The notes: a model not told the origin generated them from the sequence alone. 64,000 bases of DNA from an uncultured Bacteroidales bacterium (GCA_949297285.1 CASFRL010000052.1:1-64000), one strand, 5' to 3'. Positions 43,298-53,018 are shown, counted from the stretch's first letter. Made by a program: numbers and translations.

Positions 43298-43343
43298 TTG
43301 TTTGAAAATTATTTTTTTATATATTTGTGCAATCGATTACACA
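43298..43343 (+). promoter_or_regulatory. kdu promoter with LacI-type operator
   Basis: TTG at 43298-43300 and TATATTTG at 43320-43327 (spacing 19) form the promoter. The palindrome TGTGCAATCGATTACACA (43326-43343) has 8-bp half sites around a central CG and one mismatch pair. It covers the end of the -7 box and the start site. Bound regulator there would block the promoter. Confidence 0.8.
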
Positions 43344-43423
43344 GCTTACCGGAAAGGTAAAGCGTTAGAGGGTGTAAAAGTATTTATAATAATCTAATAA
43401 TCAGATATATAAATTAAAAGGCT

Positions 43424-44266
43424 ATGAAAACAAATTATGAACTTCGCTACGCAAGCAACCCTCGGGATGCAAAAAGTTACGATACGGCTCGTTTGCGCGA
43501 AGATTTTTTGATTCAAAACTTGTTTGTAAATAATGAAGTAAATATGGTTTACTCCATGTATGATCGTCTGATCGTCGGAGGCGCCAAACCTGTCGGAGAA
43601 GTATTGACATTAGAAGCGATAGATCCATTAAAAGCTCCCCATTTTCTTTCTCGTCGTGAGCTCGGAATTTTTAACGTTGGCGGTCCCGGTTGTGTAAAAG
43701 TCGGAGACAAGACTTTTGACCTGAATTACAAAGAAGCTCTTTATCTTGGCGCCGGAGAACGTACGGTAACTTTTGAAAGTCTGGATGATAAAAATCCGGC
43801 CAAATTCTATTTCAATTCAGCTCCCGCGCATAAGACCTATCCCGACAAGAAGGTGACAAAAGCCGATGCCGTAGTTGCCGAAATGGGATCATTAGAAGGC
43901 TCTAATTATCGGAATATCAACAAAATGTTGGTAACTCAAGTTTTGGAAACTTGTCAATTGCAAATGGGTATGACCGAATTGCAACCGGGAAGCGTATGGA
44001 ATACAATGCCTGCCCATACTCATAGTCGTCGAATGGAAGCCTATTTCTATTTTGAAGTTCCGGAAGGAAATGCTGTTTGTCACTTTATGGGAGAACCAAC
44101 CGAAACCCGTCACATCTGGATGAAGGGTGATGAAGCAGTTTTATCTCCTGAATGGTCGATACATTCGGCTGCTGCAACCAGCAACTACACCTTTATTTGG
44201 GGAATGGGTGGAGAAAATCTGGATTATGGAGATCAAGACTTCTATAAAAACACAGATCTTAAATAA
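43424..44266 (+). CDS. kduI: 4-deoxy-L-threo-5-hexosulose-uronate ketol-isomerase
   Basis: The 280-residue protein matches KduI in length. The zinc-site segment [13 protein letters not shown] provides two His and one Glu (spacing as in E. coli KduI), and [20 protein letters not shown] gives the last His. [20 protein letters not shown] and [18 protein letters not shown] are typical N-terminal cupin sequences. It converts DKI (unsaturated uronate opened by 4-deoxy chemistry) into 3-deoxy-D-glycero-2,5-hexodiulosonate, the substrate of KduD. It is first in the kdu operon. Confidence 0.96.
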   Translation: MKTNYELRYASNPRDAKSYDTARLREDFLIQNLFVNNEVNMVYSMYDRLIVGGAKPVGEVLTLEAIDPLKAPHFLSRRELGIFNVGGPGCVKVGDKTFDLNYKEALYLGAGERTVTFESLDDKNPAKFYFNSAPAHKTYPDKKVTKADAVVAEMGSLEGSNYRNINKMLVTQVLETCQLQMGMTELQPGSVWNTMPAHTHSRRMEAYFYFEVPEGNAVCHFMGEPTETRHIWMKGDEAVLSPEWSIHSAAATSNYTFIWGMGGENLDYGDQDFYKNTDLK

Positions 44267-44294
44267 GAATTTAAACACACTAACTTTATAAAAT

Positions 44295-45089
44295 ATGGTA
44301 AATTTCTCATTGGAAGGTAAGGTTGCACTTGTAACAGGTGCTTCTTACGGTATTGGTTTCGCTTTAGCTACGGCATTTGCCGAAGCCGGTGCAAAAATCG
44401 TTTTCAACGACATTAAACCCGAATTGGTAGAAAAAGGATTGGCTGCTTATGAAGCAGAAGGAATTAAAGCACACGGCTATGTTTGTGATGTAACAAACGA
44501 AGAACAGGTAAAAGCGTTGGTTGCTCAAATAGAAAAAGAAGTCGGTGTTATCGATATCTTGGTAAATAATGCAGGTATTATCAAACGTATACCTATGCAT
44601 GAAATGTCGGCAGCCGATTTCCGTCAGGTAATCGATATTGATTTGAATGGTCCGTTTATCGTTTCTAAGGCTGTTATACCTTCTATGATAAAAAAAGGAC
44701 ACGGAAAAATTATAAACATTTGTTCGATGATGAGCGAATTGGGTCGTGAAACCGTATCGGCTTATGCTGCTGCAAAAGGTGGTCTTAAAATGTTGACCAA
44801 GAATATTGCTTCAGAATATGGCGAATACAACATCCAATGTAACGGTATCGGTCCGGGATATATTGCAACTCCTCAGACTGCACCATTGCGTGAAAAACAA
44901 CCCGATGGATCAAGACATCCGTTCGATTCGTTTATTGTAGCTAAAACTCCGGCTGCACGTTGGGGAACTCCCGAAGATTTGATGGGCCCGGCTGTATTTT
45001 TGGCATCGGATGCATCTAATTTTGTTAACGGTCATATCCTTTATGTTGATGGAGGTATTTTGGCATATATCGGAAAACAACCTCAATAA
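44295..45089 (+). CDS. kduD: 2-dehydro-3-deoxy-D-gluconate 5-dehydrogenase
   Basis: The 264-residue short-chain dehydrogenase has the nucleotide-binding VTGASYGIG (about 13-21), the NNAG motif (VNNAGIIKR), and the catalytic YAAAKGG with a preceding serine (INICSMMSELGRETVSAYAA). It reduces the KduI product to 2-keto-3-deoxygluconate with NAD(P)H. It follows kduI by 28 bp. KdgK and KdgA, which complete the pathway to pyruvate and glyceraldehyde 3-phosphate, are not here. Confidence 0.95.
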   Translation: MVNFSLEGKVALVTGASYGIGFALATAFAEAGAKIVFNDIKPELVEKGLAAYEAEGIKAHGYVCDVTNEEQVKALVAQIEKEVGVIDILVNNAGIIKRIPMHEMSAADFRQVIDIDLNGPFIVSKAVIPSMIKKGHGKIINICSMMSELGRETVSAYAAAKGGLKMLTKNIASEYGEYNIQCNGIGPGYIATPQTAPLREKQPDGSRHPFDSFIVAKTPAARWGTPEDLMGPAVFLASDASNFVNGHILYVDGGILAYIGKQPQ

Positions 45090-45112
45090 AATCGAGAGAT
45101 GATTTTAGATAT

Positions 45113-45142
45113 ACCCTCTGCCTTAAAATTGAGGCAGAGGGT
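45113..45142 (+). terminator. Hairpin between kduD and the DUF4861 gene
   Basis: ACCCTCTGCCT (45113-45123) pairs perfectly with AGGCAGAGGGT (45132-45142). The tail (TATTGTGTATTAT) is only weakly T-rich, so it may terminate partially or act as an mRNA-stability or differential-expression element within the operon. Confidence 0.6.
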
Positions 45143-45175
45143 TATTGTGTATTATAAATAACCAATAATAGAGAT

Positions 45176-46405
45176 ATGAAAAAATTATTTTTATTGCTAT
45201 TGATTGCCGTTTTCGGATTTTCTTGCAACAATGGAAAGAATATCAAGATTTCGGTAAAGAATGATTCTGCGATCGACCGTGAAAATGAAATTGTCGAAAT
45301 TTCTATTGATGAACTCGCATTACCTGATACAGCACAATTTATCATTGTAGACGCACAAGGAGGACAACTTCCTTACCAATTGACTTATGATGGAAAGTTG
45401 ATATTTCCTGTAACCGTGAAAGCTAATTCTGCCGTTGAATACACGATACAAGCCGGTGTTCCCGAAGCATATGATACGTTGGCTTGCGGAAGACAATATC
45501 CCGAACGTGTAGACGATATTGCATGGGAAAATGATAAGATTGCTTTCCGTACTTACGGACCTGCACTTCAAGCTACCGGAGAGAGAGCTTTCGGTTATGA
45601 TGTTTGGGTAAAATCTGTATCGGAACCTGTCGTTGAAAAACGTTATGAAGGTGAACTGAATCCTGAAACAAAAGCTCGCATAGATGAGTTGAAAAAGACT
45701 GACCCTAAAGCTGCTGATGAATTATATAAATCGGTATCTTACCATGTAGATCATGGAAACGGATTGGATTGTTACAAAGTAGGACCTACTTTGGGTGGAG
45801 GTACTGCTGCATTGATGGTAAATGACACGATTATTTATCCTTATTGCTATAAGACATTTGAAATATTGGATAATGGACCTTTGCGTTTTTCTGTAAAATT
45901 GACTTATAACCCGTTGATCGTAAACGGAGACTCTATTATCGAAACCCGTTTGATTTCATTGGATGCCGGTTCTCAACTGAACAAGACCGTAGTCGTATAT
46001 GATAATCTGAAAGAAACAACACCTGTGGTTGCCGGTATCGTATTGCATGATCCTGAAGCATCTGCAAAATATGCAGCATCTGCTGAAAAAGGCTATATTA
46101 CTTATGCCGATCCGACCGATAACCCGAATAACAATAACGGAACAATCTTTGTCGGTGCAATATTGCCGACAGCAAAAGATGCAAAAGCTGTTTATTTCGG
46201 AGAAAAAGAAAAGAATGAAGAAAGAGGCGGAGCCGACGGACATGTTTTGGCTATTGCCGATTATGCTCCCGGTTCGGAATTGGTTTATTATTGGGGCGCC
46301 GGATGGAGCAAATATGGCTTTGATACAATAGACGATTGGAATGCTTATATCGATAAAATGGCTTCGATAAAGAGCGAACCGCTTACCGTATCGATTGTAA
46401 AATAA
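45176..46405 (+). CDS. DUF4861 lipoprotein
   Basis: The 409-residue product has a lipoprotein signal (MKKLFLLLLIAVFGFSC; Cys residue 17) and the DUF4861 pattern (ENEIVEISIDELALP, VDDIAWENDKIAFRTYGPA, VSYHVDHGNGLDCYKVGPTL, VYYWGAGWSKYGF). DUF4861 proteins are found beside uronate and pectin or glycosaminoglycan genes in Bacteroidota, often anchored outside. Its activity is not established to my knowledge; a carbohydrate-active role is inferred from the company of KduI and KduD. No polysaccharide lyase or GH88 gene is in the window. Confidence 0.88.
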   Translation: MKKLFLLLLIAVFGFSCNNGKNIKISVKNDSAIDRENEIVEISIDELALPDTAQFIIVDAQGGQLPYQLTYDGKLIFPVTVKANSAVEYTIQAGVPEAYDTLACGRQYPERVDDIAWENDKIAFRTYGPALQATGERAFGYDVWVKSVSEPVVEKRYEGELNPETKARIDELKKTDPKAADELYKSVSYHVDHGNGLDCYKVGPTLGGGTAALMVNDTIIYPYCYKTFEILDNGPLRFSVKLTYNPLIVNGDSIIETRLISLDAGSQLNKTVVVYDNLKETTPVVAGIVLHDPEASAKYAASAEKGYITYADPTDNPNNNNGTIFVGAILPTAKDAKAVYFGEKEKNEERGGADGHVLAIADYAPGSELVYYWGAGWSKYGFDTIDDWNAYIDKMASIKSEPLTVSIVK

Positions 46406-46424
46406 CATAGGACGATAATTTATT

Positions 46425-46468
46425 AGAAAGCCGGACAATATAGGATTGCCCGGCTTTCTGTTTTTTTA
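46425..46468 (+). terminator. Terminator of the kdu operon
   Basis: AGAAAGCCGG (46425-46434) pairs with CCGGCTTTCT (46450-46459), followed by a run of T. Confidence 0.88.
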
Positions 46469-46484
46469 ATCAAAAAAAATATTT

Positions 46485-46492
46485 TACGTTTG
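46485..46492 (+). promoter_or_regulatory. -7 box of mtgA
   Basis: TACGTTTG fits TAnnTTTG; the start near 46499 gives a leader of about 19 nt. Confidence 0.5.
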
Positions 46493-46517
46493 CAGGTGAA
46501 ATGCAAATATTTATAAA

Positions 46518-47195
46518 ATGAAACGTTTTTGGCGGATTATCCGAAATATTTTTATATTCTTCTTTGTCTCGACAATTCTTGCGGTTCTGATATACCGTTT
46601 TGTGCCGGTATACATAACCCCGCTTATGTTGATTCGATGTACACAAGATATGATAGACGGGAAAAAGCCCCATTTATATCACCGTTGGGTCTCTTTGGAT
46701 GACATGAGCCATTGGTTGCCACAAGCTGTTGTCGCCTCAGAAGATAATCTTTTCTTGCAACATTCGGGATTTGACTTTCAGCAAATAAAAAAAGCGATAG
46801 AAGAAAATAAGACTCGTAAAAGACCGCGAGGGGCAAGCACGATATCCCAGCAGACTGCAAAAAATGTTTTTTTATGGCCCGGACATTCTTTTATACGGAA
46901 AGGATTCGAAGTCTATTTTACATTTTTGATAGAGCAATTATGGGGAAAGCAGCGTATTATGGAAGTATATCTCAACTCGATTGAGATGGGAAAAAACATA
47001 TATGGAGCGGAAGCTGTTGCCAAACATCATTTTAATACGACAGCCCGAAAACTCACCCGGTCACAGTGTGCCTTGATTGCAGCATCGTTGCCTAATCCCA
47101 TTCGTTACAATTCGGCAGCACCCTCTTCTTATATGCAGAGAAGAAAAAGTAAGATTTTGTTCTTGATGAATCAGATAGGCCCTGTCAAATTCTAA
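46518..47195 (+). CDS. mtgA: Monofunctional peptidoglycan glycosyltransferase
   Basis: The 225-residue protein has one N-terminal membrane helix (about 10-28) and a GT51 catalytic domain: [14 protein letters not shown] (EDxxFxxHxG), [18 protein letters not shown] (GxSTIxQQxxKN), [21 protein letters not shown] (RKxxE-type helix). It polymerises lipid II into glycan strands in the periplasm. It lacks the transpeptidase part, so it is MtgA rather than a penicillin-binding protein. Monocistronic, with its own promoter. Confidence 0.93.
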   Translation: MKRFWRIIRNIFIFFFVSTILAVLIYRFVPVYITPLMLIRCTQDMIDGKKPHLYHRWVSLDDMSHWLPQAVVASEDNLFLQHSGFDFQQIKKAIEENKTRKRPRGASTISQQTAKNVFLWPGHSFIRKGFEVYFTFLIEQLWGKQRIMEVYLNSIEMGKNIYGAEAVAKHHFNTTARKLTRSQCALIAASLPNPIRYNSAAPSSYMQRRKSKILFLMNQIGPVKF

Positions 47196-47283
47196 TTTTA
47201 TTTTCTCTCTTGCAAAAAGCTATTTTGCAAGATTATTTTTATTCAAATTTGTAGAAGAATAGGATTATTATCTTTTATTTTGT

Positions 47284-47291
47284 TATATTTG
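47284..47291 (+). promoter_or_regulatory. -7 box of the purU-his operon
   Basis: TATATTTG is followed 21 bp later by the purU start. The -33 TTTG (47248) is too far for a good match. Confidence 0.45.
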
Positions 47292-47311
47292 CACTCCAAA
47301 ATAGATAAGAT

Positions 47312-48187
47312 ATGTCAAAACAAAAAAATAGCAGTACAAATGCAATATTGCTTATGCATTGTCCTGACCAGCCCGGAATCTTGGCTGTAGTAACAGACTT
47401 TATTAATGTAAATGGCGGAAATATCTTGTATCTCGATCAATACGTAGATCGAGAGAACCATGTCTTTTTTATGCGGGTAGAATGGGATTTGACAAACTTT
47501 ATTATCCCTCAAAATAAAATAGAAGATTATTTCAATACATTATACGGACAGAAGTATGATATGAGTTTTAATCTTTATTTTAACGACCGTAAACCGCGTA
47601 TGGCGATATTTGTATCGAAGATGTCTCACTGTTTATACGATATATTGGCTCGATATACCGCAGGAGAATGGAATGTCGAAATACCGGTGATTATCAGTAA
47701 TCATCCCGATTTGGAAAGTGTAGCTAAAAGATTTGATATCGATTATCATATATTTCCGGTCAATAAAGAGAATAAGGCCGAACAAGAAGCCAAAGAATTG
47801 GAGTTGTTGAAAAAATATGATATCGATTTCATTGTATTGGCTCGTTATATGCAGGTTGTTTCTTCCGATTTCATAAAGCATTATCCCGATAAGATTATAA
47901 ATATTCATCACTCTTTCCTTCCGGCATTTATGGGGGCTAAACCCTATCATGCAGCTTTCGAACGGGGGGTGAAGTTGATTGGAGCGACAAGCCATTATGT
48001 GACGACCGATTTGGATGCAGGGCCTATTATAGAGCAGGATATTGTTCGTATTTCTCATAAAGATTCTATTGCCGATTTGGTTTATAAAGGACAAGATTTG
48101 GAAAAAATCGTATTATCCCGGGCCGTAGAAAAGCATATCGATCGAAAAATATTGACTTATCGTAATAAAACCGTAGTTTTCAATTAA
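47312..48187 (+). CDS. purU: Formyltetrahydrofolate deformylase
   Basis: The 291-residue protein has an N-terminal ACT domain (about 10-85: LLMHCPDQPGILAVVTDFIN) and a formyltransferase fold with the catalytic region INIHHSFLPAFMGAKPYHAA (Asn, His) and the aspartate in VTTDLDAGPIIEQ. It hydrolyses 10-formyl-THF to formate and THF, feeding purine synthesis and balancing one-carbon units. It is the first gene of a cluster with hisH 6 bp downstream, so regulation with histidine genes is likely. Confidence 0.93.
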   Translation: MSKQKNSSTNAILLMHCPDQPGILAVVTDFINVNGGNILYLDQYVDRENHVFFMRVEWDLTNFIIPQNKIEDYFNTLYGQKYDMSFNLYFNDRKPRMAIFVSKMSHCLYDILARYTAGEWNVEIPVIISNHPDLESVAKRFDIDYHIFPVNKENKAEQEAKELELLKKYDIDFIVLARYMQVVSSDFIKHYPDKIINIHHSFLPAFMGAKPYHAAFERGVKLIGATSHYVTTDLDAGPIIEQDIVRISHKDSIADLVYKGQDLEKIVLSRAVEKHIDRKILTYRNKTVVFN

Positions 48188-48193
48188 GGTGAA

Positions 48194-48784
48194 ATGAACG
48201 TTGCGATTATTAAGTATAATGCCGGCAATATTTATTCGGTGGATTGTGCGCTGAGACGAGTCGGAATAGAGGCTGAGGTAACAGACAATAAAGAGATTTT
48301 GATGTCTGCTGATAAGGTAATATTTCCGGGAGTAGGTGAGGCGGCTTCTACAATGCGATATTTAAGAGAAAACAATCTCGATTCTTTAATAAAGAATTTG
48401 AAACAGCCTGTATTGGGTATTTGCATCGGTATGCAGTTGATGTGTCGGCATTCAGAGGAAGGTGATGCCGATTGCCTGAATATATTTGATGTCGATGTAA
48501 AGCGATTTAGAGCAGAAGGAACAGCATATAAAATACCGCATATGGGATGGAATACGGTAAAAAATATCGACCCGTGTATGTTCCCGAAGAACATAGAGAA
48601 TCAATATGTATATTTTGTACATAGCTACTATGTACCGGTATGTCGCTATACTACTGCCGAGACAGAATATATTTTGCCTTTCAGCGCAGCCTTGCATAAA
48701 GATAATTTTTATGCTACTCAATTCCATATAGAGAAGAGCGGAGCTATCGGTGAAGATATATTGAACCATTTCTTGTCTTTATAA
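48194..48784 (+). CDS. hisH: Imidazole glycerol phosphate synthase, glutaminase subunit
   Basis: The 196-residue class I glutaminase has the nucleophile in [11 protein letters not shown], and [10 protein letters not shown] with the catalytic His and Glu. The proline normally found after that histidine (HPEKS) is isoleucine here. The oxyanion region FPGVGEAAS is normal. It produces ammonia from glutamine for HisF, and it is 6 bp after purU and 19 bp before hisA. Confidence 0.94.
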   Translation: MNVAIIKYNAGNIYSVDCALRRVGIEAEVTDNKEILMSADKVIFPGVGEAASTMRYLRENNLDSLIKNLKQPVLGICIGMQLMCRHSEEGDADCLNIFDVDVKRFRAEGTAYKIPHMGWNTVKNIDPCMFPKNIENQYVYFVHSYYVPVCRYTTAETEYILPFSAALHKDNFYATQFHIEKSGAIGEDILNHFLSL

Positions 48785-48803
48785 CTATAAAATAAAAAAT
48801 GAT

Positions 48804-49523
48804 ATGATCGAATTAATACCGGCCATAGATATAATAGACGGTAAATGTGTGCGCTTATCGCAAGGCGATTATAAACGCATGACGACTTATAATCATGATC
48901 CGTTGGAAGTAGCAAAAGAATTTCAAGATCATGGAATAAGACGATTGCATGTCGTAGACTTGGATGGCGCAAAAGCTCACCATATCGTAAACTATAAAGC
49001 CTTGGAACGCATAGCATCCAGAACTTCTTTGATCATCGATTTCGGCGGGGGAATCAAGTCTGACGGAGATTTGGAGATTGCGTTCGATTCGGGGGCACAG
49101 ATGGTAACAGGAGGCAGTATTGCCGTAAAAAATCCTGAAATATTTTTATCGTGGCTTGATAAATTCGGATATGAAAAGATCATCTTGGGAGCAGATGCCA
49201 AAGATGGGAAAGTCGCAGTAGGCGGATGGCTCGAATCCTCAGATAAAGAACTAATACCTTTTATCGACTCATTTGTAAAATCGGGCGTGCGTAAAGTGAT
49301 TGCTACGGATATAAGCAAAGACGGAATGTTGCAAGGACCTTCTGTCGATTTGTACAAAAAAATAATTGCACAAATTCCTGATGTATATTTGATCGCCAGT
49401 GGCGGTGTGGCATCGGTAGACGATATCGAAAAATTAGAGTTGGCCGGAATTCCGGCTGTCATATTCGGAAAAGCTCTGTACGAAGGTCGCATAACCTTGA
49501 AAGAATTGTTGCGTTTTTTATAA
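48804..49523 (+). CDS. hisA: Phosphoribosylformimino-5-aminoimidazole carboxamide isomerase
   Basis: The 239-residue TIM barrel starts [20 protein letters not shown], with the catalytic Asp in PAIDIIDG, a phosphate-binding DFGGGIKS, the second Asp in [20 protein letters not shown] and [13 protein letters not shown]. It catalyses the Amadori rearrangement in histidine synthesis. The segment order hisH-hisA-hisF-hisIE is the usual Bacteroidota block. Confidence 0.96.
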   Translation: MIELIPAIDIIDGKCVRLSQGDYKRMTTYNHDPLEVAKEFQDHGIRRLHVVDLDGAKAHHIVNYKALERIASRTSLIIDFGGGIKSDGDLEIAFDSGAQMVTGGSIAVKNPEIFLSWLDKFGYEKIILGADAKDGKVAVGGWLESSDKELIPFIDSFVKSGVRKVIATDISKDGMLQGPSVDLYKKIIAQIPDVYLIASGGVASVDDIEKLELAGIPAVIFGKALYEGRITLKELLRFL

Positions 49524-49537
49524 AAGAATAGGTAGGT

Positions 49538-50299
49538 ATGTTGGCGAAGCGAATAATTCCATGCTTAGATGTAAAAGACGGTAAAACCGTAAAAGGAGTG
49601 AATTTTGTAAACTTCAGAGATGCCGGAGATCCGGTTGAATTGGGAAAGGCTTATAGCCAGCAAGGTGCGGATGAGTTGGTATATTTAGATATAACCGCTT
49701 CATATGAAGGACGTAAGACATTTACTGAGATTGTCAAAAAAGTTGCAGCTCAAGTTTCTATTCCGTTTACGGTCGGTGGAGGAATAAATGAAATGAAAGA
49801 TGTCGATCGTTTGCTGAATGCCGGAGCCGATAAAGTGTCTATAAACTCATCGGCGTTGAAAAATCCACAATTAATTGAAGAAATCGCAAAAAATTTCGGA
49901 TCACAAGTATGTGTTGTCGCAATAGATGCTAACTTTGACAATAAATTGTGGCGTTGCTACTTAAATGGAGGAAGAGTCGCTACTGACAGGGAACTTTTTT
50001 CTTGGGCAAAAGAAGCACAGGAAAGGGGTGCCGGAGAAATTTTATTTACCAGTATGACGCATGACGGGGTGAAAGACGGATATGCCAATGAAGCATTGGC
50101 AAAATTAAATTCAGAATTGAATATTCCGGTAATAGCATCCGGAGGCGCCGGCAAAAAAGAACATTTTAAAGATGCTTTTCTGATAGGAAAAGCTGATGCC
50201 GCTCTTGCCGCAAGTGTATTTCATTTTGGTGAAATATCTATTTCTGAATTGAAAGATTATTTAGATCGAGAAAATATTTGTGTAAGAAAAATATCGTAA
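49538..50299 (+). CDS. hisF: Imidazole glycerol phosphate synthase, cyclase subunit
   Basis: The 253-residue TIM barrel begins [20 protein letters not shown], contains the catalytic Asp in PCLDVKDG and the second Asp in [13 protein letters not shown], and has phosphate-binding loops [10 protein letters not shown] and [12 protein letters not shown]. Together with HisH it makes imidazole glycerol phosphate and AICAR. It follows hisA by 14 bp. Confidence 0.96.
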   Translation: MLAKRIIPCLDVKDGKTVKGVNFVNFRDAGDPVELGKAYSQQGADELVYLDITASYEGRKTFTEIVKKVAAQVSIPFTVGGGINEMKDVDRLLNAGADKVSINSSALKNPQLIEEIAKNFGSQVCVVAIDANFDNKLWRCYLNGGRVATDRELFSWAKEAQERGAGEILFTSMTHDGVKDGYANEALAKLNSELNIPVIASGGAGKKEHFKDAFLIGKADAALAASVFHFGEISISELKDYLDRENICVRKIS

Positions 50300-50303
50300 T
50301 ACA

Positions 50304-50900
50304 ATGAATATAGATTTTGCAAAAATGGGAGGGTTGGTGCCTGCAATCATACAGGACAGTTATACCTCTAAGGTTTTGATGCTGGGCTTTATGAACGAAG
50401 AAGCATTGGCAAAAACGAAAGAGCTGGGTAAAGTAACCTTTTTTAGCCGTACTAAAAATCGTTTGTGGACAAAAGGTGAAGAGAGCGGTAACTTTTTATG
50501 GGTCGATTCAATAAAAGAAGACTGCGATAAGGATACGTTACTTATCAAGGTGCGTCCGGCAGGACCCGTTTGCCACACAGGAAGCGATACCTGTTTCGAT
50601 GAAAAAAATCAAGAGGATATTATGTTTATCAAATATCTTCAAGATTTTATAGATCGCCGCAAAAAAGAGATGCCGGAGGGATCATATACGACCTCTTTGT
50701 TTAAAAAAGGAATAAACCGGATGGCTCAGAAAGTGGGTGAAGAAGCAGTCGAAACGGTAATAGAAGCAACGAACGGAACCGATGACAGACTTATTTATGA
50801 AGCGTCTGATCTGATCTATCACTTGATAGTATTATTGACCTCAAAAGGGTATAGATTTGAAGACCTCGCCAGAGAATTGAAAAAAAGGCATAAAGAATAG
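50304..50900 (+). CDS. hisI: Bifunctional phosphoribosyl-AMP cyclohydrolase/ATP pyrophosphohydrolase
   Basis: The 198-residue fusion has HisI first (about 1-105: KVTFFSRTKNRLWTKGEES, DCDKDTLLIKVRPAGPVCHTGSDTCF, with the zinc ligands) and HisE afterwards (about 110-195: MPEGSYTTSLFKKGINRMAQ, VGEEAVETVIEATNG). It performs steps two and three of histidine synthesis. The remaining his genes (hisG, D, C, B) are not in the window. It starts 4 bp after hisF and is 6 bp before the ftsE gene. Confidence 0.95.
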   Translation: MNIDFAKMGGLVPAIIQDSYTSKVLMLGFMNEEALAKTKELGKVTFFSRTKNRLWTKGEESGNFLWVDSIKEDCDKDTLLIKVRPAGPVCHTGSDTCFDEKNQEDIMFIKYLQDFIDRRKKEMPEGSYTTSLFKKGINRMAQKVGEEAVETVIEATNGTDDRLIYEASDLIYHLIVLLTSKGYRFEDLARELKKRHKE

Positions 50901-50906
50901 AAGTCT

Positions 50907-51584
50907 ATGGAAGATGGGTTATTAGTGCAATATGATCATGTTGAAGTTTGCCGTAAAGAACTCGTTGTTTTGAAAGACGTGAATTTCAAATTATATGCTG
51001 GTGAATTTGTATATTTTATCGGCCGTGTAGGGACCGGGAAGAGCAGTTTGCTGAAAACAATGTATGCCGAAATTCCTGTGATCGAAGGGGATGCGACAGT
51101 ACTTGGATTTAATTTGAAATCGCTCCGGAGAAAAGATATTCCTCAATTGAGAAGAAAGATCGGAATTGTATTTCAAGATTTTCAATTACTGACAGACCGA
51201 TCGGTAAAAGACAATCTTAATTTTGTCCTTCAGGCGACCGGATGGAAAAACAAAGTAGAGATAGCCGATCGGGTAGAGCAGGTTTTACAACAAGTAGGCA
51301 TGCAGAACAAAGCCTACAAAATGCCGCATGAATTATCCGGTGGAGAGCAGCAACGGATTGTGATTGCCAGAGCGTTGTTAAATTCTCCGCAGATTATTTT
51401 GGCAGATGAACCGACTGGAAATCTCGACCCTCAGACCGGACAACAGATTGTCTCGTTGTTGCACTCGATTTGTAAAACCGGAACAGCAGTTATCATGACT
51501 ACTCATAATCATCGGTTAGTTGAAGAATTTCCCGGGCGGTTGTTAAAATGCGAAAATAAGAGTTTGTCAGAAGTCACACTCTGA
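50907..51584 (+). CDS. ftsE: FtsE-like ABC transporter ATPase
   Basis: The 225-residue ATPase has Walker A GRVGTGKSSLL, the Q-loop VFQDFQLL, signature LSGGEQQRIVIARALL, Walker B IILADEPTGNLDPQTG, and a switch histidine in MTTHNHRLV. FtsE works with the membrane protein FtsX to activate peptidoglycan hydrolases during division. No ftsX lies beside it, which is common in Bacteroidota. It is translated right after hisIE, so it is probably co-transcribed with the histidine genes. Confidence 0.85.
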   Translation: MEDGLLVQYDHVEVCRKELVVLKDVNFKLYAGEFVYFIGRVGTGKSSLLKTMYAEIPVIEGDATVLGFNLKSLRRKDIPQLRRKIGIVFQDFQLLTDRSVKDNLNFVLQATGWKNKVEIADRVEQVLQQVGMQNKAYKMPHELSGGEQQRIVIARALLNSPQIILADEPTGNLDPQTGQQIVSLLHSICKTGTAVIMTTHNHRLVEEFPGRLLKCENKSLSEVTL

Positions 51585-51591
51585 TAAAGAA

Positions 51592-51621
51592 TTGCTTATT
51601 ACAAATAAAATCGTATCTTTG
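51592..51621 (+). promoter_or_regulatory. Promoter of lysC
   Basis: TTG at 51592-51594 and TATCTTTG at 51614-51621, spacing 19. The leader of ~70 nt contains no lysine riboswitch motif that I can see. Confidence 0.7.
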
Positions 51622-51698
51622 CATTTCGACTATAGAATATGTAAGTCGTTGAAAATATAGGTATTTAATAATAGAACCATTAATTGTAGAAATAAAAA

Positions 51699-53018
51699 AT
51701 GAAAGTTTTAAAGTTTGGTGGAACTTCTGTCGGTTCAGCACAAAGAATGAAAGATGTTGCCAAATTGATTTGTGACGGTGAGCAGAAAATCGTTGTTTTG
51801 TCTGCTATGTCCGGGACAACAAATACACTCGTGGAAATCTCGGATTATTTATACAAGAAAAATCCGGATGGTGCTAACGAAGTCATTAATAGCCTTGAAC
51901 GTAAATACATGCAGGTTATTGATGAGTTATACAGTACAAGTGAGTATAAACAGAAAGCTACTGAAATTATAAAATCTCATTTTGATTATATCCGTTCTTT
52001 TACGAAAGACCTCTTTACTCTTTTTGAGGAAAAAGTAATTTTAGCTCAAGGAGAGTTGATGTCAACGGCTATGGTAAATTTATATCTGAATGAGACTGGC
52101 GTAAAATCTGTATTGATCCCGGCTTTGGACTATATGCGAACCGATAAAAATGCAGAACCGGACCCGGTGTATATAAAAACGAAGCTAAAAGATTTGTTAT
52201 CGATAAATCCGGATGCTCCTATTTATATAACACAAGGCTATATTTGCCGGAATGCTTATGGTGAGATAGATAATTTGCAAAGAGGAGGAAGCGATTATTC
52301 TGCATCATTGGTCGGTGCTGCCATTCAAGCAGATGAAATACAAATATGGACAGATATAGACGGTATGCATAACAATGATCCTCGTTTTGTCCAGAATACA
52401 TCACCGGTCAGATATTTGAATTTTGAAGAGGCTGCAGAGTTGGCTTATTTCGGTGCTAAAATATTGCATCCGACATGTATCCTTCCGGCTAAACTTAATA
52501 ATATCCCTGTCCGTTTGTTGAATACGATGGAACCCGATGCTCCGGGAACTTTAATCTACAATCAATCCGAACCCGGGAAGATAAAAGCGGTAGCCGCCAA
52601 AGACGGTATCACGGCTATTAAGATAAAATCGGGACGTATGCTTTTGGCATATGGATTTTTACGTAAAGTCTTTGAAATTTTTGAAAGCTACCAGACTTCT
52701 ATCGATATGATAACAACCTCTGAGGTTGGAGTTTCTGTAACGATAGACAATACAAAACATCTGACAGAAATTTTGGATGATCTGAAAAAATTCGGAACTG
52801 TCACGGTCGATGAAGATATGGTTATTATCTGCGTTGTGGGAGATTTGGAATGGAATAATATCGGGTTTGAGTCGAATACGATGCAAGCGATGAAAGATAT
52901 TCCGGTGAGAATGGTATCATATGGCGGAAGTAATTATAATATTTCGTTTTTGATAAAGTCTAAGGATAAAACGGCCGCGCTGCAATCGTTGAGTAAATAT
53001 TTGTTCGACACAAAATAA
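51699..53018 (+). CDS. lysC: Aspartate kinase
   Basis: The 439-residue monofunctional kinase starts MKVLKFGGTSVGSAQRMKDV with the KFGGTSV motif. It has a catalytic region with RGGSDYSASLVGAA, and two C-terminal ACT domains (about 310-439: SGRMLLAYGFLRKVFEIFES, then MVIICVVGDLEWNNIG) that would sense lysine or threonine. It phosphorylates aspartate for lysine, threonine and methionine synthesis. It lies 85 bp before lysA with a terminator between them, so the two may have separate transcripts. Confidence 0.95.
   Translation: MKVLKFGGTSVGSAQRMKDVAKLICDGEQKIVVLSAMSGTTNTLVEISDYLYKKNPDGANEVINSLERKYMQVIDELYSTSEYKQKATEIIKSHFDYIRSFTKDLFTLFEEKVILAQGELMSTAMVNLYLNETGVKSVLIPALDYMRTDKNAEPDPVYIKTKLKDLLSINPDAPIYITQGYICRNAYGEIDNLQRGGSDYSASLVGAAIQADEIQIWTDIDGMHNNDPRFVQNTSPVRYLNFEEAAELAYFGAKILHPTCILPAKLNNIPVRLLNTMEPDAPGTLIYNQSEPGKIKAVAAKDGITAIKIKSGRMLLAYGFLRKVFEIFESYQTSIDMITTSEVGVSVTIDNTKHLTEILDDLKKFGTVTVDEDMVIICVVGDLEWNNIGFESNTMQAMKDIPVRMVSYGGSNYNISFLIKSKDKTAALQSLSKYLFDTK

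Noticed and set aside
51628-51698. Lysine riboswitch or other leader element upstream of lysC
   Set aside because: The leader is only about 70 nt and lacks the L-box conserved motifs.
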